From positions 1 through 36,892 of the forward strand of contig QNEL01000012.1 in the NCBI GenBank assembly GCA_003645185.1: DNA of 36,892 nt, read 5' to 3'. This DNA is from Candidatus Parabeggiatoa sp. nov. 3. GTDB taxonomy: Bacteria; Pseudomonadota; Gammaproteobacteria; Beggiatoales; Beggiatoaceae. Numbering within the stretch: the first letter of the stretch is position 1; every line of letters begins with the position of its first letter. This document shows, in pieces, positions 26,111-35,800 of the stretch. A model generated the notes under the pieces. The model did not search any database, was not told where the DNA came from, and was given only the letters and a program-made list of their open reading frames with translations. The position numbers and the translations under genes are program-made.

Positions 26111-29100
26111 ATGATGACTATTTCTAATTACCAAATTATTAATCAAATTAATGAAAGTGCTGATTCGATTATCTATCGTGCTGTTGGAAAAGAAGATAAT
26201 CGTTCGGTTATCCTCAAAATGCTCAAAGAAGAGTATCCATCCCCCGCTAAATTGGCTCACTATCAACAAGAATATGACATGCTTCGTCATTTAGACATTG
26301 CAGGGGTTGTTAAGGTTTATGGGCTTGAAAAACATCAAAATACTTTGGTGATTATTTTTGAGGATGTGGGCGGTGAGTCTTTAAAGCAATTGATGACAAA
26401 ACGACAGTTTACTGTCAAGGAATTTCTGTCTTTAGCGATTCAAGTGGCTGACATTTTAGCTGAGATTCATGCGGCCCATATTATTCATAAGGATATCAAT
26501 CCAGGCAATATTGTTTGGAACGAAACCACGGGGCAATTAAAATTTATAGATTTTGGGATTTCTACTGTTTTACCCCGTGAAAATCCGACGCTCAAAAATC
26601 CTAATCAATTGGAAGGCACGCTGAGTTATATTTCTCCTGAGCAAACTGGGCGCATGAATCGTGCGATGGACTATCGCACGGATTTTTATGCGCTAGGGGC
26701 GACTTTTTATGAATTGCTGACCCATCATTTACCCTTTGAAACTGAGGATATGATGGAATTAGTGCATTGTCACCTTGCCAAACAACCCGTTAAGCCTCAC
26801 GAGTTAAATCGAGAAATTCCGCTGGCCGTTTCAAATATTATTATGAAACTGTTAGCTAAAACGGCTGAGGAGCGGTATCAAAGTGCATACGGCCTGAAAG
26901 CGGATTTACAGGCCTGTCAGGTTGGCTTGAGCCAAGGGCAACTTGAGCCCTTGATATTGGGTACACAAGACTTTTGCGATAAATTTAAATTGCCTCAAAA
27001 ACTCTATGGTAGAGAAAAAGAGATAGACATTTTATTGGCGGCCTTTGACAGAGCGAGTCAACAGCGAAGTGAACTCATGCTTGTCGCGGGTTATTCAGGC
27101 ATTGGCAAGTCAGTTTTGGTGCAAGAAATTTATAAACCCATTACTGAAAAAAGGGGTTATTTTATTGCGGGCAAATTTGATCTATTGCAACGTAATATCC
27201 CTTATTCTGCTGTGGTCAATGCGTTTCGGGATTTGATGCATCAATTGATGGCGGAAAGCCAAACACAATTGACGCAATGGCGAGAAAAAATCTTAAAGGC
27301 GGTGGGGCCTAATGGACAAATCATGATTGATGTCATTCCTGAAGTCGAATTGATTATCAACAAGCAAGAGCCGGTGCCCCAATTGGGGCCCACGGAAACG
27401 TTTAATCGCTTTAATTTGGTTTTTCAAAACTTTACCCGTGTTTTTTGTCGGCCTGAACACCCCTTAGTGATTTTTGTGGATGATTTGCAATGGGCCGATT
27501 CGGCCAGTTTAAAATTAATGACTTTGATGATGGCGCACAGTCAATATTTGTTTTTAATTGGCGCGTATCGAGATAACGAAGTGGATGGGGCTCATCCATT
27601 GAGACTCACATTAGAAGAACTCGAAAAATTGGCAGTGCCTATTGAAACGCTTACCCTCGCGCCTTTAGGCTTGTCAGAGGTGAATCAATTTATTGCGGAC
27701 ACGCTCAATCAGACAGCCACCCAACCATTAGCTGAGTTAGTGCTGAGGAAAACGGGGGGAAATCCCTTTTTTATGGGTGAGTTTTTAAAACAAATGTATA
27801 GCGAAAGACTTTTAGATTTTAAATGGCCCACCGATCAATCGCAACCGGGTTGGCAATGGGATTTAGCACAAATCAAGGCCAGAAGAATCACTGATAACGT
27901 GATTGACTTAATGATTGGCAAGGTGCAAAAACTGAGTCAAAACACACAAGATGTGTTAAAACTGGCAGCTTGTATTGGTAATCAGTTTGATCTCGCCCCA
28001 TTAGCGATTGTGTCTGAAAAAAACGCCCAAGAAACGAAGGCGGATTTATGGGAAGCCATTACTGAAGAGATGGTTTTTCAAGTTGATCATACCTATAAAT
28101 TTGTACATGATCGGGTTCAACAAGCGGTTTATTCGCTGATTCCAGCAGAACAAAAACAGGCGGTGCATTGGCAAGTCGGGCAACTCCTATTACAAAACAC
28201 ATCAAAAGAGCAACGAGAACAGCATATTTTTTCGATTGTTGATCATTTGAATATCGGGCGTGTTTGGATCACGCAAGCATTAGAGCGCAATGAACTGGCC
28301 TCATTAAATCTGATTGCGGGTAGAAAAGCCAAGGCTTCGGCGGCCTATCAACCGGCGTTTGATTACTTGAAAACGGGCCTAGCCTTATTAGATGAGACGC
28401 ACTGGCAAACGGAGTATGATTTGGTTTTAGCCCTGTATACCGAAGCGGCCGAAGCGGCTTATTTGTGCAACCACTTTGAGGAAATGGCACAATGGGTTGC
28501 CGTGGTGCTAGAACATGCTAAAACACTGCTTGATAAAATCAAGGTATACGAAATTAAAATCAATGCCTATCGGGCCCAAAACAGGATGCTGGAGGCTATC
28601 GATATTGCTTTGCCAATCTTAGAACAGTTGGGTATTTCTCTGCCTCGACAACCCAAAAAGTGGCATATTGTCCTTGGCTTATTGCAAACCAAACTGACTA
28701 TAGGTAGAAAACGCATTGAGAGTTTACAGGAACTGCCTGAAATGACCGATCCTGAGAAGCTGGCAGCGATGCGTATTTTGGCGAGTGTGAATTCGGCTGC
28801 CTATTTCGCGGCACCGGAATTGTTTATATTGGTGGCCCTTAAACAGGTCAATTTGTCTGTCAAATATGGCAATACAGCTATCTCAAGTTATGCCTATGCT
28901 GTTTACGGGCTAATTTTATGTGGCGTGTTAGGCGATATTGAGGATGGTTATCAATTTGGTAACTTGGCTTTAACACTGCTAGAACTGTTTCAGGTTAAAG
29001 AACTGAGAGGTAGGACAATCTTTGTTGTGAATCTTTTTATAAGACATTGGAAGCAACCTCTCAAAGAGATATTAAAACCTTTGCGGGAAGCCTATCAAAA

Positions 29101-31429
29101 CTGCTTAGACACGGGCGATTTAGAATATGCTGCCTATGCCGTATTAAATATCCCTATCAATTTATATACTATTGGTAGGGAACTCACAGCGGTTGAACGA
29201 GAAATAGCAGACGTTGGTGAGGTGATTAATCGGCTTCAACAAAAATCAAGTGTGCATATGCAGGAAATCTATGGACAAGTCATCTTGAATTTGAGGGAAC
29301 CGACTGAAAATCCGTGTCTTTTAAGTGGTGAAGGTTATGACGAGAAGAAAATGCTACCCCTTTATCTTGAAGCGAATAATAGAAATGCCATTTTTTATAT
29401 CTATTTCAACAAACTGATTCTCTGTTATCTATTTCGGAGCTATTCTCAAGCACTGGAAAATGCTGTCATGGCAGAAAGCTATTTAGATGGGGTGATTGGA
29501 TTACCACAAGTGCCGGTTTTCTCTTTTTATGATTCTTTGCTACGGTTGGCCCTCTATCCTCAGGCGACTAAACGAGAACAGCGGCAATATCGACTGAAAG
29601 TATGTGCGAACCAGAAAAAGCTGAAAAAATGGGCCAAGCATGCGCCCATGAATTACGGGCACAAATTCTATTTAGTGGAAGCCGAACGGGCCCGCGTTTT
29701 CGGACAAAAGCAGGTGGCGAAAGAATACTACGATCAAGCGATTGCCTTAGCGTCTGAGCATGAATACTTGAATGATGAAGCCTTAGCCAATGAATTAGCG
29801 GGACAATTTTATATCACTCAAGGGCAAAATCATTTTGCTTACCATTACCTACAGGAGGCCCACTATGCCTATTCGCAGTGGGGAGCGATAGCGAAAGTGA
29901 ATGATTTAGAAACGCGCTATCCGCGATTGAAAGTGAGCCATGAGACGGGTTCGCCTATGACCGTTAATGCGACTGCCAACCTCAGCCGTACCCGGCAAAC
30001 GCCCTTAAGCGCCTTAGATTTTGCCAGTGCCCTTAAAGCCTCACAGGCCATATCGGGTGAAATTGATTTGAAGGGCTTACTGATTAAGTTGATGGCCGTC
30101 GTCATCGAAAATGCTGGCGCACAACGCGGGTGTTTGATTTTGCCTCAACAGGGGCAATGGTTTATTGAAGCGGAAGGCGCAATCGATCAAAAGGGCGTGA
30201 GGGTGTTGCAATCTATTCCTATCACGCCCCCTCAACCCTCGACTGGGGAGGCATCGCCTGTGATGACGGTGCCTACGACGCTGATCAACTATATCATCCA
30301 TGCTAAAGAAAGTGTGGTTTTAGATCGGGCAACACAGGGGGGCCAATGGACGCGTGATCCCTATATTATTGAAAACCAAGTGAAGTCTATTTTAGCGATG
30401 CCGCTACTCAATAAGGGGCAGTTGAGCGGCCTGTTGTATTTAGAAAACAACCTGACAACTGATGCGTTTACACCCGATAGATTTGAAACGCTCCAATTGT
30501 TATCGTCACAAATTGCGATTTCTATCGAAAATGCGCGGTTTTATCAGGAAATCACCGATTTAAACAAGGCCTATGAACGGTTTGTCCCCCATGAGTTTTT
30601 AAGGCTGTTGAACAAGCGCAGCGTGGTCGATGTGGCATTAGGCGATCAAGTTGAAAAAGAAATGAGTATCCTGTTTTCTGATATTCGGGGATTTACTGAG
30701 TTATCTGAAAAAATGAGCCCGCAAGAAAATTTCAATTTTATCAACACCTATTTGAGCCAAATGGAACCCATTATTACGCAACATCATGGTTTTATTGATA
30801 AATATATTGGTGATGCGATTATGGGTCTGTTTCCCGGTCAGGCCGATGATGCTGTACGGGGTTCCATTGCCATGTTAAAACAGTTAGTTGAATATAACCA
30901 ACAGCGGCAAACGGCAGGTTTAGATCCTATTGCCATTGGCATTGGCCTGAATACAGGCGCCTTGATGCTGGGTACAGTGGGCGGGAAAAACCGTATGGAT
31001 GGTACTGTCATTTCTGATGCGGTCAATCTCGCTTCTCGCATTGAAGGCCTGACGAAAAGGTATGGTGTCGCATTATTGATTTCAGAAACGACTTATGCCT
31101 GTCTCAGCGCGCCCGCTCAATATGCCATTCGCACCATTGATCGGGTCAAAGTCAAAGGGAAATCCGCGCCTGTGACGGTTTATGAAGTGTTTGACGGCGA
31201 TGCACCTGATATCATTGCCTTGAAACTGAAAACCCGTGACGATTTTGAACAAGGGTTACGACACTATCGCCAGAAAGAATTTGCAGAATCGGCCGAGTAT
31301 TTTAAACAGATGTTGGCTGTTTATCCTGATGACACCGCAGCCCAAATTTATCTGAAACGATGTGAGCATTTTCAACAATACGGCGTTGCTGAGAATTGGG
31401 AAGGGGTTGAAGCCTTGGAAAGTAAATGA
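26111..31429 (+). CDS. Ser/Thr kinase-AAA ATPase-GAF-class III adenylate/guanylate cyclase
   Basis: This protein of about 1772 residues is a paralogue of the one at 19398 with a different output. Seen in order: kinase (4-260; ILKMLK, HKDINPGN near 124, DFGIS); AAA/STAND-type ATPase (300-680; GYSGIGKSV near 326, FVDDLQWAD); a long helical region; GAF (1300-1476); class III nucleotide cyclase (1500-1690) with both metal aspartates (FSDIRGFT near 1521 and YIGDAIMG) and DAVNLASR; and a TPR-like tail. It should make a cyclic nucleotide in response to small-molecule, ATP-dependent or kinase-domain input; cAMP versus cGMP is not decided. The ORF track starts at a GTG inside a palindrome (26093). MMTISNYQ from 26111 aligns with MITIPNYQ of the paralogue, so that start is preferred. 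No Shine-Dalgarno is visible. The gene converges with the small gene pair. Confidence 0.92.
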   Translation: MMTISNYQIINQINESADSIIYRAVGKEDNRSVILKMLKEEYPSPAKLAHYQQEYDMLRHLDIAGVVKVYGLEKHQNTLVIIFEDVGGESLKQLMTKRQFTVKEFLSLAIQVADILAEIHAAHIIHKDINPGNIVWNETTGQLKFIDFGISTVLPRENPTLKNPNQLEGTLSYISPEQTGRMNRAMDYRTDFYALGATFYELLTHHLPFETEDMMELVHCHLAKQPVKPHELNREIPLAVSNIIMKLLAKTAEERYQSAYGLKADLQACQVGLSQGQLEPLILGTQDFCDKFKLPQKLYGREKEIDILLAAFDRASQQRSELMLVAGYSGIGKSVLVQEIYKPITEKRGYFIAGKFDLLQRNIPYSAVVNAFRDLMHQLMAESQTQLTQWREKILKAVGPNGQIMIDVIPEVELIINKQEPVPQLGPTETFNRFNLVFQNFTRVFCRPEHPLVIFVDDLQWADSASLKLMTLMMAHSQYLFLIGAYRDNEVDGAHPLRLTLEELEKLAVPIETLTLAPLGLSEVNQFIADTLNQTATQPLAELVLRKTGGNPFFMGEFLKQMYSERLLDFKWPTDQSQPGWQWDLAQIKARRITDNVIDLMIGKVQKLSQNTQDVLKLAACIGNQFDLAPLAIVSEKNAQETKADLWEAITEEMVFQVDHTYKFVHDRVQQAVYSLIPAEQKQAVHWQVGQLLLQNTSKEQREQHIFSIVDHLNIGRVWITQALERNELASLNLIAGRKAKASAAYQPAFDYLKTGLALLDETHWQTEYDLVLALYTEAAEAAYLCNHFEEMAQWVAVVLEHAKTLLDKIKVYEIKINAYRAQNRMLEAIDIALPILEQLGISLPRQPKKWHIVLGLLQTKLTIGRKRIESLQELPEMTDPEKLAAMRILASVNSAAYFAAPELFILVALKQVNLSVKYGNTAISSYAYAVYGLILCGVLGDIEDGYQFGNLALTLLELFQVKELRGRTIFVVNLFIRHWKQPLKEILKPLREAYQNCLDTGDLEYAAYAVLNIPINLYTIGRELTAVEREIADVGEVINRLQQKSSVHMQEIYGQVILNLREPTENPCLLSGEGYDEKKMLPLYLEANNRNAIFYIYFNKLILCYLFRSYSQALENAVMAESYLDGVIGLPQVPVFSFYDSLLRLALYPQATKREQRQYRLKVCANQKKLKKWAKHAPMNYGHKFYLVEAERARVFGQKQVAKEYYDQAIALASEHEYLNDEALANELAGQFYITQGQNHFAYHYLQEAHYAYSQWGAIAKVNDLETRYPRLKVSHETGSPMTVNATANLSRTRQTPLSALDFASALKASQAISGEIDLKGLLIKLMAVVIENAGAQRGCLILPQQGQWFIEAEGAIDQKGVRVLQSIPITPPQPSTGEASPVMTVPTTLINYIIHAKESVVLDRATQGGQWTRDPYIIENQVKSILAMPLLNKGQLSGLLYLENNLTTDAFTPDRFETLQLLSSQIAISIENARFYQEITDLNKAYERFVPHEFLRLLNKRSVVDVALGDQVEKEMSILFSDIRGFTELSEKMSPQENFNFINTYLSQMEPIITQHHGFIDKYIGDAIMGLFPGQADDAVRGSIAMLKQLVEYNQQRQTAGLDPIAIGIGLNTGALMLGTVGGKNRMDGTVISDAVNLASRIEGLTKRYGVALLISETTYACLSAPAQYAIRTIDRVKVKGKSAPVTVYEVFDGDAPDIIALKLKTRDDFEQGLRHYRQKEFAESAEYFKQMLAVYPDDTAAQIYLKRCEHFQQYGVAENWEGVEALESK

Positions 31430-31439
31430 AAATAGTCTT

Positions 31440-31469
31440 GTAGGGGCAGACCTGCGTGTCTGCCCTTGT
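31440..31469. terminator. Hairpin between convergent genes (GTAGGGGC family)
   Basis: GGGCAGAC-CTGCGT-GTCTGCCC is a perfect 8-bp stem between the second kinase gene and the convergent small gene. It may end transcription from one or both sides, but the T-run after it is weak. It has the same head as the repeats inside the PKS and NRPS genes, with two compensated base-pair changes. Confidence 0.55.
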
Positions 31470-31505
31470 AAAATTATTGACCTGAAAATCTATAGCACAA
31501 ATTGA

Positions 31506-32000
31506 TTAAAATGAACTCGTCAGAAGGGGAGGTTTTAACACCTGTTCTAATAAAGCGAATTGTCTATGATTCAATTTTCCAACTATTTTGCGATTCCCAA
31601 GGAGTTGTTCAGCTTCTTGAAGCGTCAAGTGTTTTTGCTCCAAATCGTGATGAAACAAAGTAACTGAGCTTGCGACGTTCAATTGTGCAATCGCTTTTTC
31701 AATCACTTCCAGTTGTTCAATAATCAAAGCGCTTAGCTCATTATCATCAGTTAAAGTTGCGCTATGAGGTGTATCAATACGTTTATGGGAACTACACCAT
31801 CCTGTCAGAAAATCCATCACATCTAATACAACCTCTTCATAGTTTTCGTCTGTCGTTGTTTCACGGAAAGACTCAAATTCGGCTAGAAGACTCTCCTTCG
31901 AGTATCCTTTCAGCAGCAAATCTTTAACGATTTGTTCCAATTTTTCTATTGGGCTACTTTGTTGTAAAGCCTCTTTTAAAACAGATAGTTTATTGCTCAT
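31506..32000 (-). CDS. Small hypothetical protein, second gene of an overlapping pair
   Basis: About 164 residues, no family recognised. It is charged and probably helical (EKLEQIVKDLLLKGYSKESLLAEF) and has one notable motif, DVMDFLTGWCSSHKRI. No signal peptide or membrane segment is seen. The ORF track begins eight codons upstream at a GTG, but the ATG at 32000 overlaps the TGA of the preceding gene (ATGA), so translational coupling makes that the likelier start. It could be an antitoxin, immunity protein or partner of the upstream gene; that is inference from the pairing alone. Confidence 0.7.
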   Translation of the reverse strand: MSNKLSVLKEALQQSSPIEKLEQIVKDLLLKGYSKESLLAEFESFRETTTDENYEEVVLDVMDFLTGWCSSHKRIDTPHSATLTDDNELSALIIEQLEVIEKAIAQLNVASSVTLFHHDLEQKHLTLQEAEQLLGNRKIVGKLNHRQFALLEQVLKPPLLTSSF

Positions 32001-32398
32001 TTTTGATGGCCCGTCAAACTCCACTCATGTAGAGTGGCTACTATTGCCTGTTGATAGTCTTCAAGCGGCATTTCTTTTATAGGTTCAATGAATCCATGTT
32101 TATTGGGTTGATGTGGATCAGGTCGATATTGAAGTTGAAAAGTACTTAAACACACAAGGTTGATTTCCCAAACTGGATCTTTACCCGTTCCACCAAACGC
32201 AGCCGGGCGACGGTGAGTTGGAAGATTATAAGGTGGCGGTGGACTAACAGACATACCGCCAGTATTGGGTTTGACTTGATCAGAAATAACTGAAATATCA
32301 ATGCCTTTTCGGATTCCCAAAGTTCTAGCAGTTTCGCCCACCATCGGCAAACCGTTAGCACTGATTTTCATTGAACGATATAATAAATCATTATCCAT
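31997..32398 (-). CDS. Small protein, possible Tse2-like ADP-ribosyltransferase toxin
   Basis: About 133 residues from the ATG at 32398; the track starts two codons earlier at a TTG. Visible features are an N-terminal LLYR, a central GGMSVSPPPPYNLPTHRRP, then FGGTGKDPVWEI and YRPDP...HGFIEPIKEMPLEDYQ. An LYR start, a central GGxSV and a late P..PM..Y stretch recall Tse2-type ADP-ribosyltransferase toxins. The likeness is remembered, not computed, and the function is unproven. Overlap with the next gene fits a two-gene toxin or effector unit. There is no clear Shine-Dalgarno. A GCGGGAATAAA repeat lies just upstream. Confidence 0.65.
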   Translation of the reverse strand: MDNDLLYRSMKISANGLPMVGETARTLGIRKGIDISVISDQVKPNTGGMSVSPPPPYNLPTHRRPAAFGGTGKDPVWEINLVCLSTFQLQYRPDPHQPNKHGFIEPIKEMPLEDYQQAIVATLHEWSLTGHQK

Positions 32399-32418
32399 AA
32401 TCAAAAAAGCCTATTCTT

Positions 32419-32440
32419 ATACTCAGCGCGGGAATAAATT
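32419..32440 (+). repeat. Dispersed CGCGGGAATAAA repeat, copy 4
   Basis: ATACTCAGCGCGGGAATAAA followed by TTGAACTTTTCTTGAT, 20 bp before the small minus-strand gene. As at the PKS start, the minus strand reads TTTATTCCCGCGCTGAGTAT towards the gene. Confidence 0.75.
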
Positions 32441-32737
32441 GAACTTTTCTTGATTCTAAAATATCTGTGCTGATACGCCAACCCTGAAGGGGTTGAATAT
32501 GAATAGCCCCTGGTTCCACCTGGGGTTCCAAAAAAACATCATCGCATCAGGGGTTGAATATGAAAAATATTTTGCCCAACATAAAAGTTTAAATTGTGCC
32601 CGCGTGCAGTATAGCTCGATGTGGCAGGATTAAAGATTCAAAATGCCTCAATTTTTGACTTATCGTTTTAAGACGGATTTTGTTGGGGTAAAAGTAAATG
32701 AGAGTTTGTCGGCTATTTTCAAAGTCATTTTTTCAAC

Positions 32738-32781
32738 ATTCGATGTTCAAGTTTTTGCGCGCAAAAACTTGAACATCGAAT
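32738..32781. repeat. Perfect 44-bp palindrome after the trans-AT PKS gene
   Basis: ATTCGATGTTCAAGTTTTTG and a GCGCGC core read identically on both strands over 22-bp arms without a mismatch. It lies about 60 bp past the PKS stop codon and may form a terminator or cruciform, although no T-run follows. Confidence 0.85.
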
Positions 32782-32784
32782 AGA

Positions 32785-32826
32785 GTTCACAGAGTAGCAC
32801 TCTGTGGAACTCTGTGTACTCTGTGT
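32785..32826. repeat. CACAGAGT/ACTCTGTG inverted repeats
   Basis: TTCACAGAGT-AGC-ACTCTGTGGAA forms a stem, followed by CTCTGTGTACTCTGTGTT. It is related to 18411-18461. It lies just downstream of the PKS stop codon and could act with the adjacent palindrome in ending transcription. Confidence 0.7.
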
Positions 32827-32839
32827 TAAAAAAGTTTTG

Positions 32840-35800
32840 TTATATGGATTTGGTTTGGATAAAATTAAACCATTGTTGGTTGAAATATTCTGCATTCTGG
32901 AGAGGCATGTAATGCCCTCCTTTATCCAGCTTTTCATATTTTGAACCCTTGATATTGTTATGAATCCATTCGGCATAGCGCGGTGGCGTGATGTGATCTT
33001 CGCCCCCAGCAATCACTAAGGTGGGTATCTGAATACTGGCCATTTGGCTTCTAAAATCAAATTGGAGAACTTGATGGATATAATGAAGCGAGATTTGATT
33101 ATTGTCAGTCGCCTTAATAAAATCAAGGCTGCCCTCCCTTTTAGAACGCATCTCTTTGGGTAAGTGCAGTTCAAAATCATCACGCAATAATTTGGCTAAT
33201 TTAAAGGCATTTTCGATGGAATCGTCCTCTTCAAGCTTGGCGGTGGTGTTGACTAAGGTTAATGATTTGATGTGAGGCGCATATTTCTTAGCCATGACTT
33301 GTGAAATAAAGCCGCCAAGGGACCAGCCTACCAAATGAAAGGGTTGGTTAATATTGATGAGGTTGAGCAAATCTAAGATACTGTCTCCAATCGCTTCAAA
33401 ATGACTCTGTTCGTCATGAAATTCACTGTTCCCATAACCCGGGTAATGGAAAACAAGCACTTGAAACTGTTGAGAGAGTTCTAAAATTTGGTACAGCCAT
33501 GCTGTTGCTAAGCAATCTATTGGCGGTAACAGGACAACTGGCGTTCCTTTGCCACAAGACAGTATTTCAATGTGAATACCCTGTGAAGATTTGATTTGAA
33601 AGATATTTAAGTTATCACAAGTTGAAAACACATCGTTGTCATTTTCGAGAAGCTGTTCATACCAGTGACTGGGATCATTCTTTCTGAAGAGGGGGTGATG
33701 ATTGCCAAGTGACGTGAGAGAGGACTCACTCTCTGGTTTTACTTTTTTGATATCGGTTGCCGAAGACTGAAAATTAATAATATAATGTGCAAAATCTTTG
33801 ATGGTGTTCAAACCGATCAAATCAGAAATTTTGAGTTTCAACTGATATCTCCGGCTCATTTTTTGGACAACATCCATTAAAACAAGCGAATCCACGCCAA
33901 ACTCTTCAAGCATGGAATGCTCATCTAAGTGAATAATATCAAGTTTTAAGGCTTCTGAAAACAGTTGTTTTAAATCGTCTATTTCAGCTTCCAAGCTGTG
34001 ATTTTTTATGATTGATTGCCGGGTAGATTTGGCTTCAAGATGATTTAAGGTTGGCGCATCCGGCAAAGACTGAATCCGTTGAGTGATCTGTTCATGATCA
34101 CGATTGAGAGAAGTTTCTTTTTCAGGTATCCAATATCGCTGCCTCGCAAAAGGATAGGTGGGCAAAGCAATACGTTGCGGTTTAGGCGGCTTTGGATAAA
34201 GCAATTGCCAGTCAATGTCTACCCCCAAAATCCACAATTGTGCCAGTTTAGTTAATTCCTGTTTCTCAATCAGCATGTTAAGAAACGCCTCGCCAGCTTC
34301 GCCTTCAATCAAAAGCGCAGAATGCGCTTTGCTCGTTTTGACATTCCCATGAAAAAAATGTGCTATTTCTGTTTGGCCTTGAGCATATTGCATTAATTTT
34401 TCTGTTAATGACTCAATACTGTCAACCACTATCGCCAACCGTTCTTCCAGAGGTTCGCGACCGATTTGTAAGGTGTAAGCCAAGTCTGCCAACAATAATA
34501 AGTCTGGTTGGATTGGTTCAGGTAACTCGGCTTCATTAACCGTTGTTCCTACCTCACCTGCTACGGTTGCCGAATTGAAGAAATCTATTATTTTCTTGAT
34601 ATAGGCTTGGAGCCTGTCTTCATTTTTAGCGGACAACACAATGATGTAATCTTTTTGACTGTGAGATTCTGCCTCTCGTAAGGGGGGCTCATATTCCTCC
34701 ACTATCAGGTGTGCATTGGCACCACCAGCCCCAAACGAGCTGATACCCGCTCGTCTCGGATAGCGTATTTCTTTGCCATTTTCTTTAAGAATCGGTTGTT
34801 TCCACTCGGTTAAGCCATGCTGAACATAGAAAGGTGATGTTTCAAAGTTGATATTGGGATTTAAGCGTTCTGAATGCAGCGAAGGTACCAATTGCTTATA
34901 CTTCATCTGTAACAACACTTTTGTTAAGGCAGCCATGCCTGCAGCAGATTCTAAATGTCCAATATTGGATTTTACAGAACCGATAGCACAATATTGTGTG
35001 TCAACCGTCTCTTCTTGATAAGCTTTCGTTAGCCCTCTTATCTCAATCGGATCGCCTAATGAAGTACCTGTACCATGCGCTTCGACATAACTAATCGTTC
35101 TGGGATTGATCTGCGCTTTCTTCAGTGTACTCGATATCAGACTGGCTTGAGCATTCGGATCGGGTACGGTATAACCATTCGTTTTTCCGCCATGATTGAT
35201 AGAACTGCCCTTAATCACGGCATAAATGTGATCGCCATCTATTCGGGCCTGATGAAGTGGTTTGAGCAATAGCGCTCCCACACCTTCACCTGGCACATAG
35301 CCATCTCCGCCTTCACCAAAACTGCGGCATCGTCCATCACTGGATAAAAACTGGTGTTGTCCAAGCAGAATATATTTCTTGGGATGAATGCTCACATTCA
35401 CACCGCCAGCTATTGCTATTTCACTTTCTCCTCTTTTTAGACTTTCACACGCTAGATGAATAGCAGTCAATGAAGAAGAACACATCGTATCAAGTGCTAT
35501 GCTAGGGCCCTGGAAATTAAAATAATAGGAAATTCTATTGGCAATTGAGGCATAAGAAGCCGTTGGCATAGCTTGGCCCTTATGCTTTTCCAAGGCACCA
35601 AATAATTGATACTCTCCCCACATCACGCCAACAAAAACGCCGACAGGTTTATCTTTTAAAGACGTTTTTGGGTAACCCGCATCTTCTAATGTATGCCAGA
35701 CTGTTTCTAAAAAAAGACGTTCTTGCGGATCGATAAACTCCGCTTCTGTGGGTGAGATATTAAAAAACAACGGATCAAATTGATCAACATCCTCAATGAA

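Larger units (their letters stand above)
32399..32839. other. Gene-free interval with repeats
   Basis: About 440 bp without a convincing gene. It holds a GCGGGAATAAA repeat, AGGGGTTGAATATGAA twice (32488-32503 and 32549-32564), a CCCC...GGGG hairpin, a 44-bp palindrome and a CACAGAGT block. A 46-codon frame at 32643-32783 ends inside the palindrome and is not considered a gene. Confidence 0.75.

Noticed and set aside
32001-32024. Eight-codon N-terminal extension of the small gene
   Set aside because: It starts at a GTG within the preceding gene, whereas the ATG at 32000 makes a typical ATGA overlap.
32643-32783. Plus-strand 46-codon ORF (MPQFLTYRF...)
   Set aside because: Its last third is the 44-bp palindrome, there is no Shine-Dalgarno and no family is recognised.
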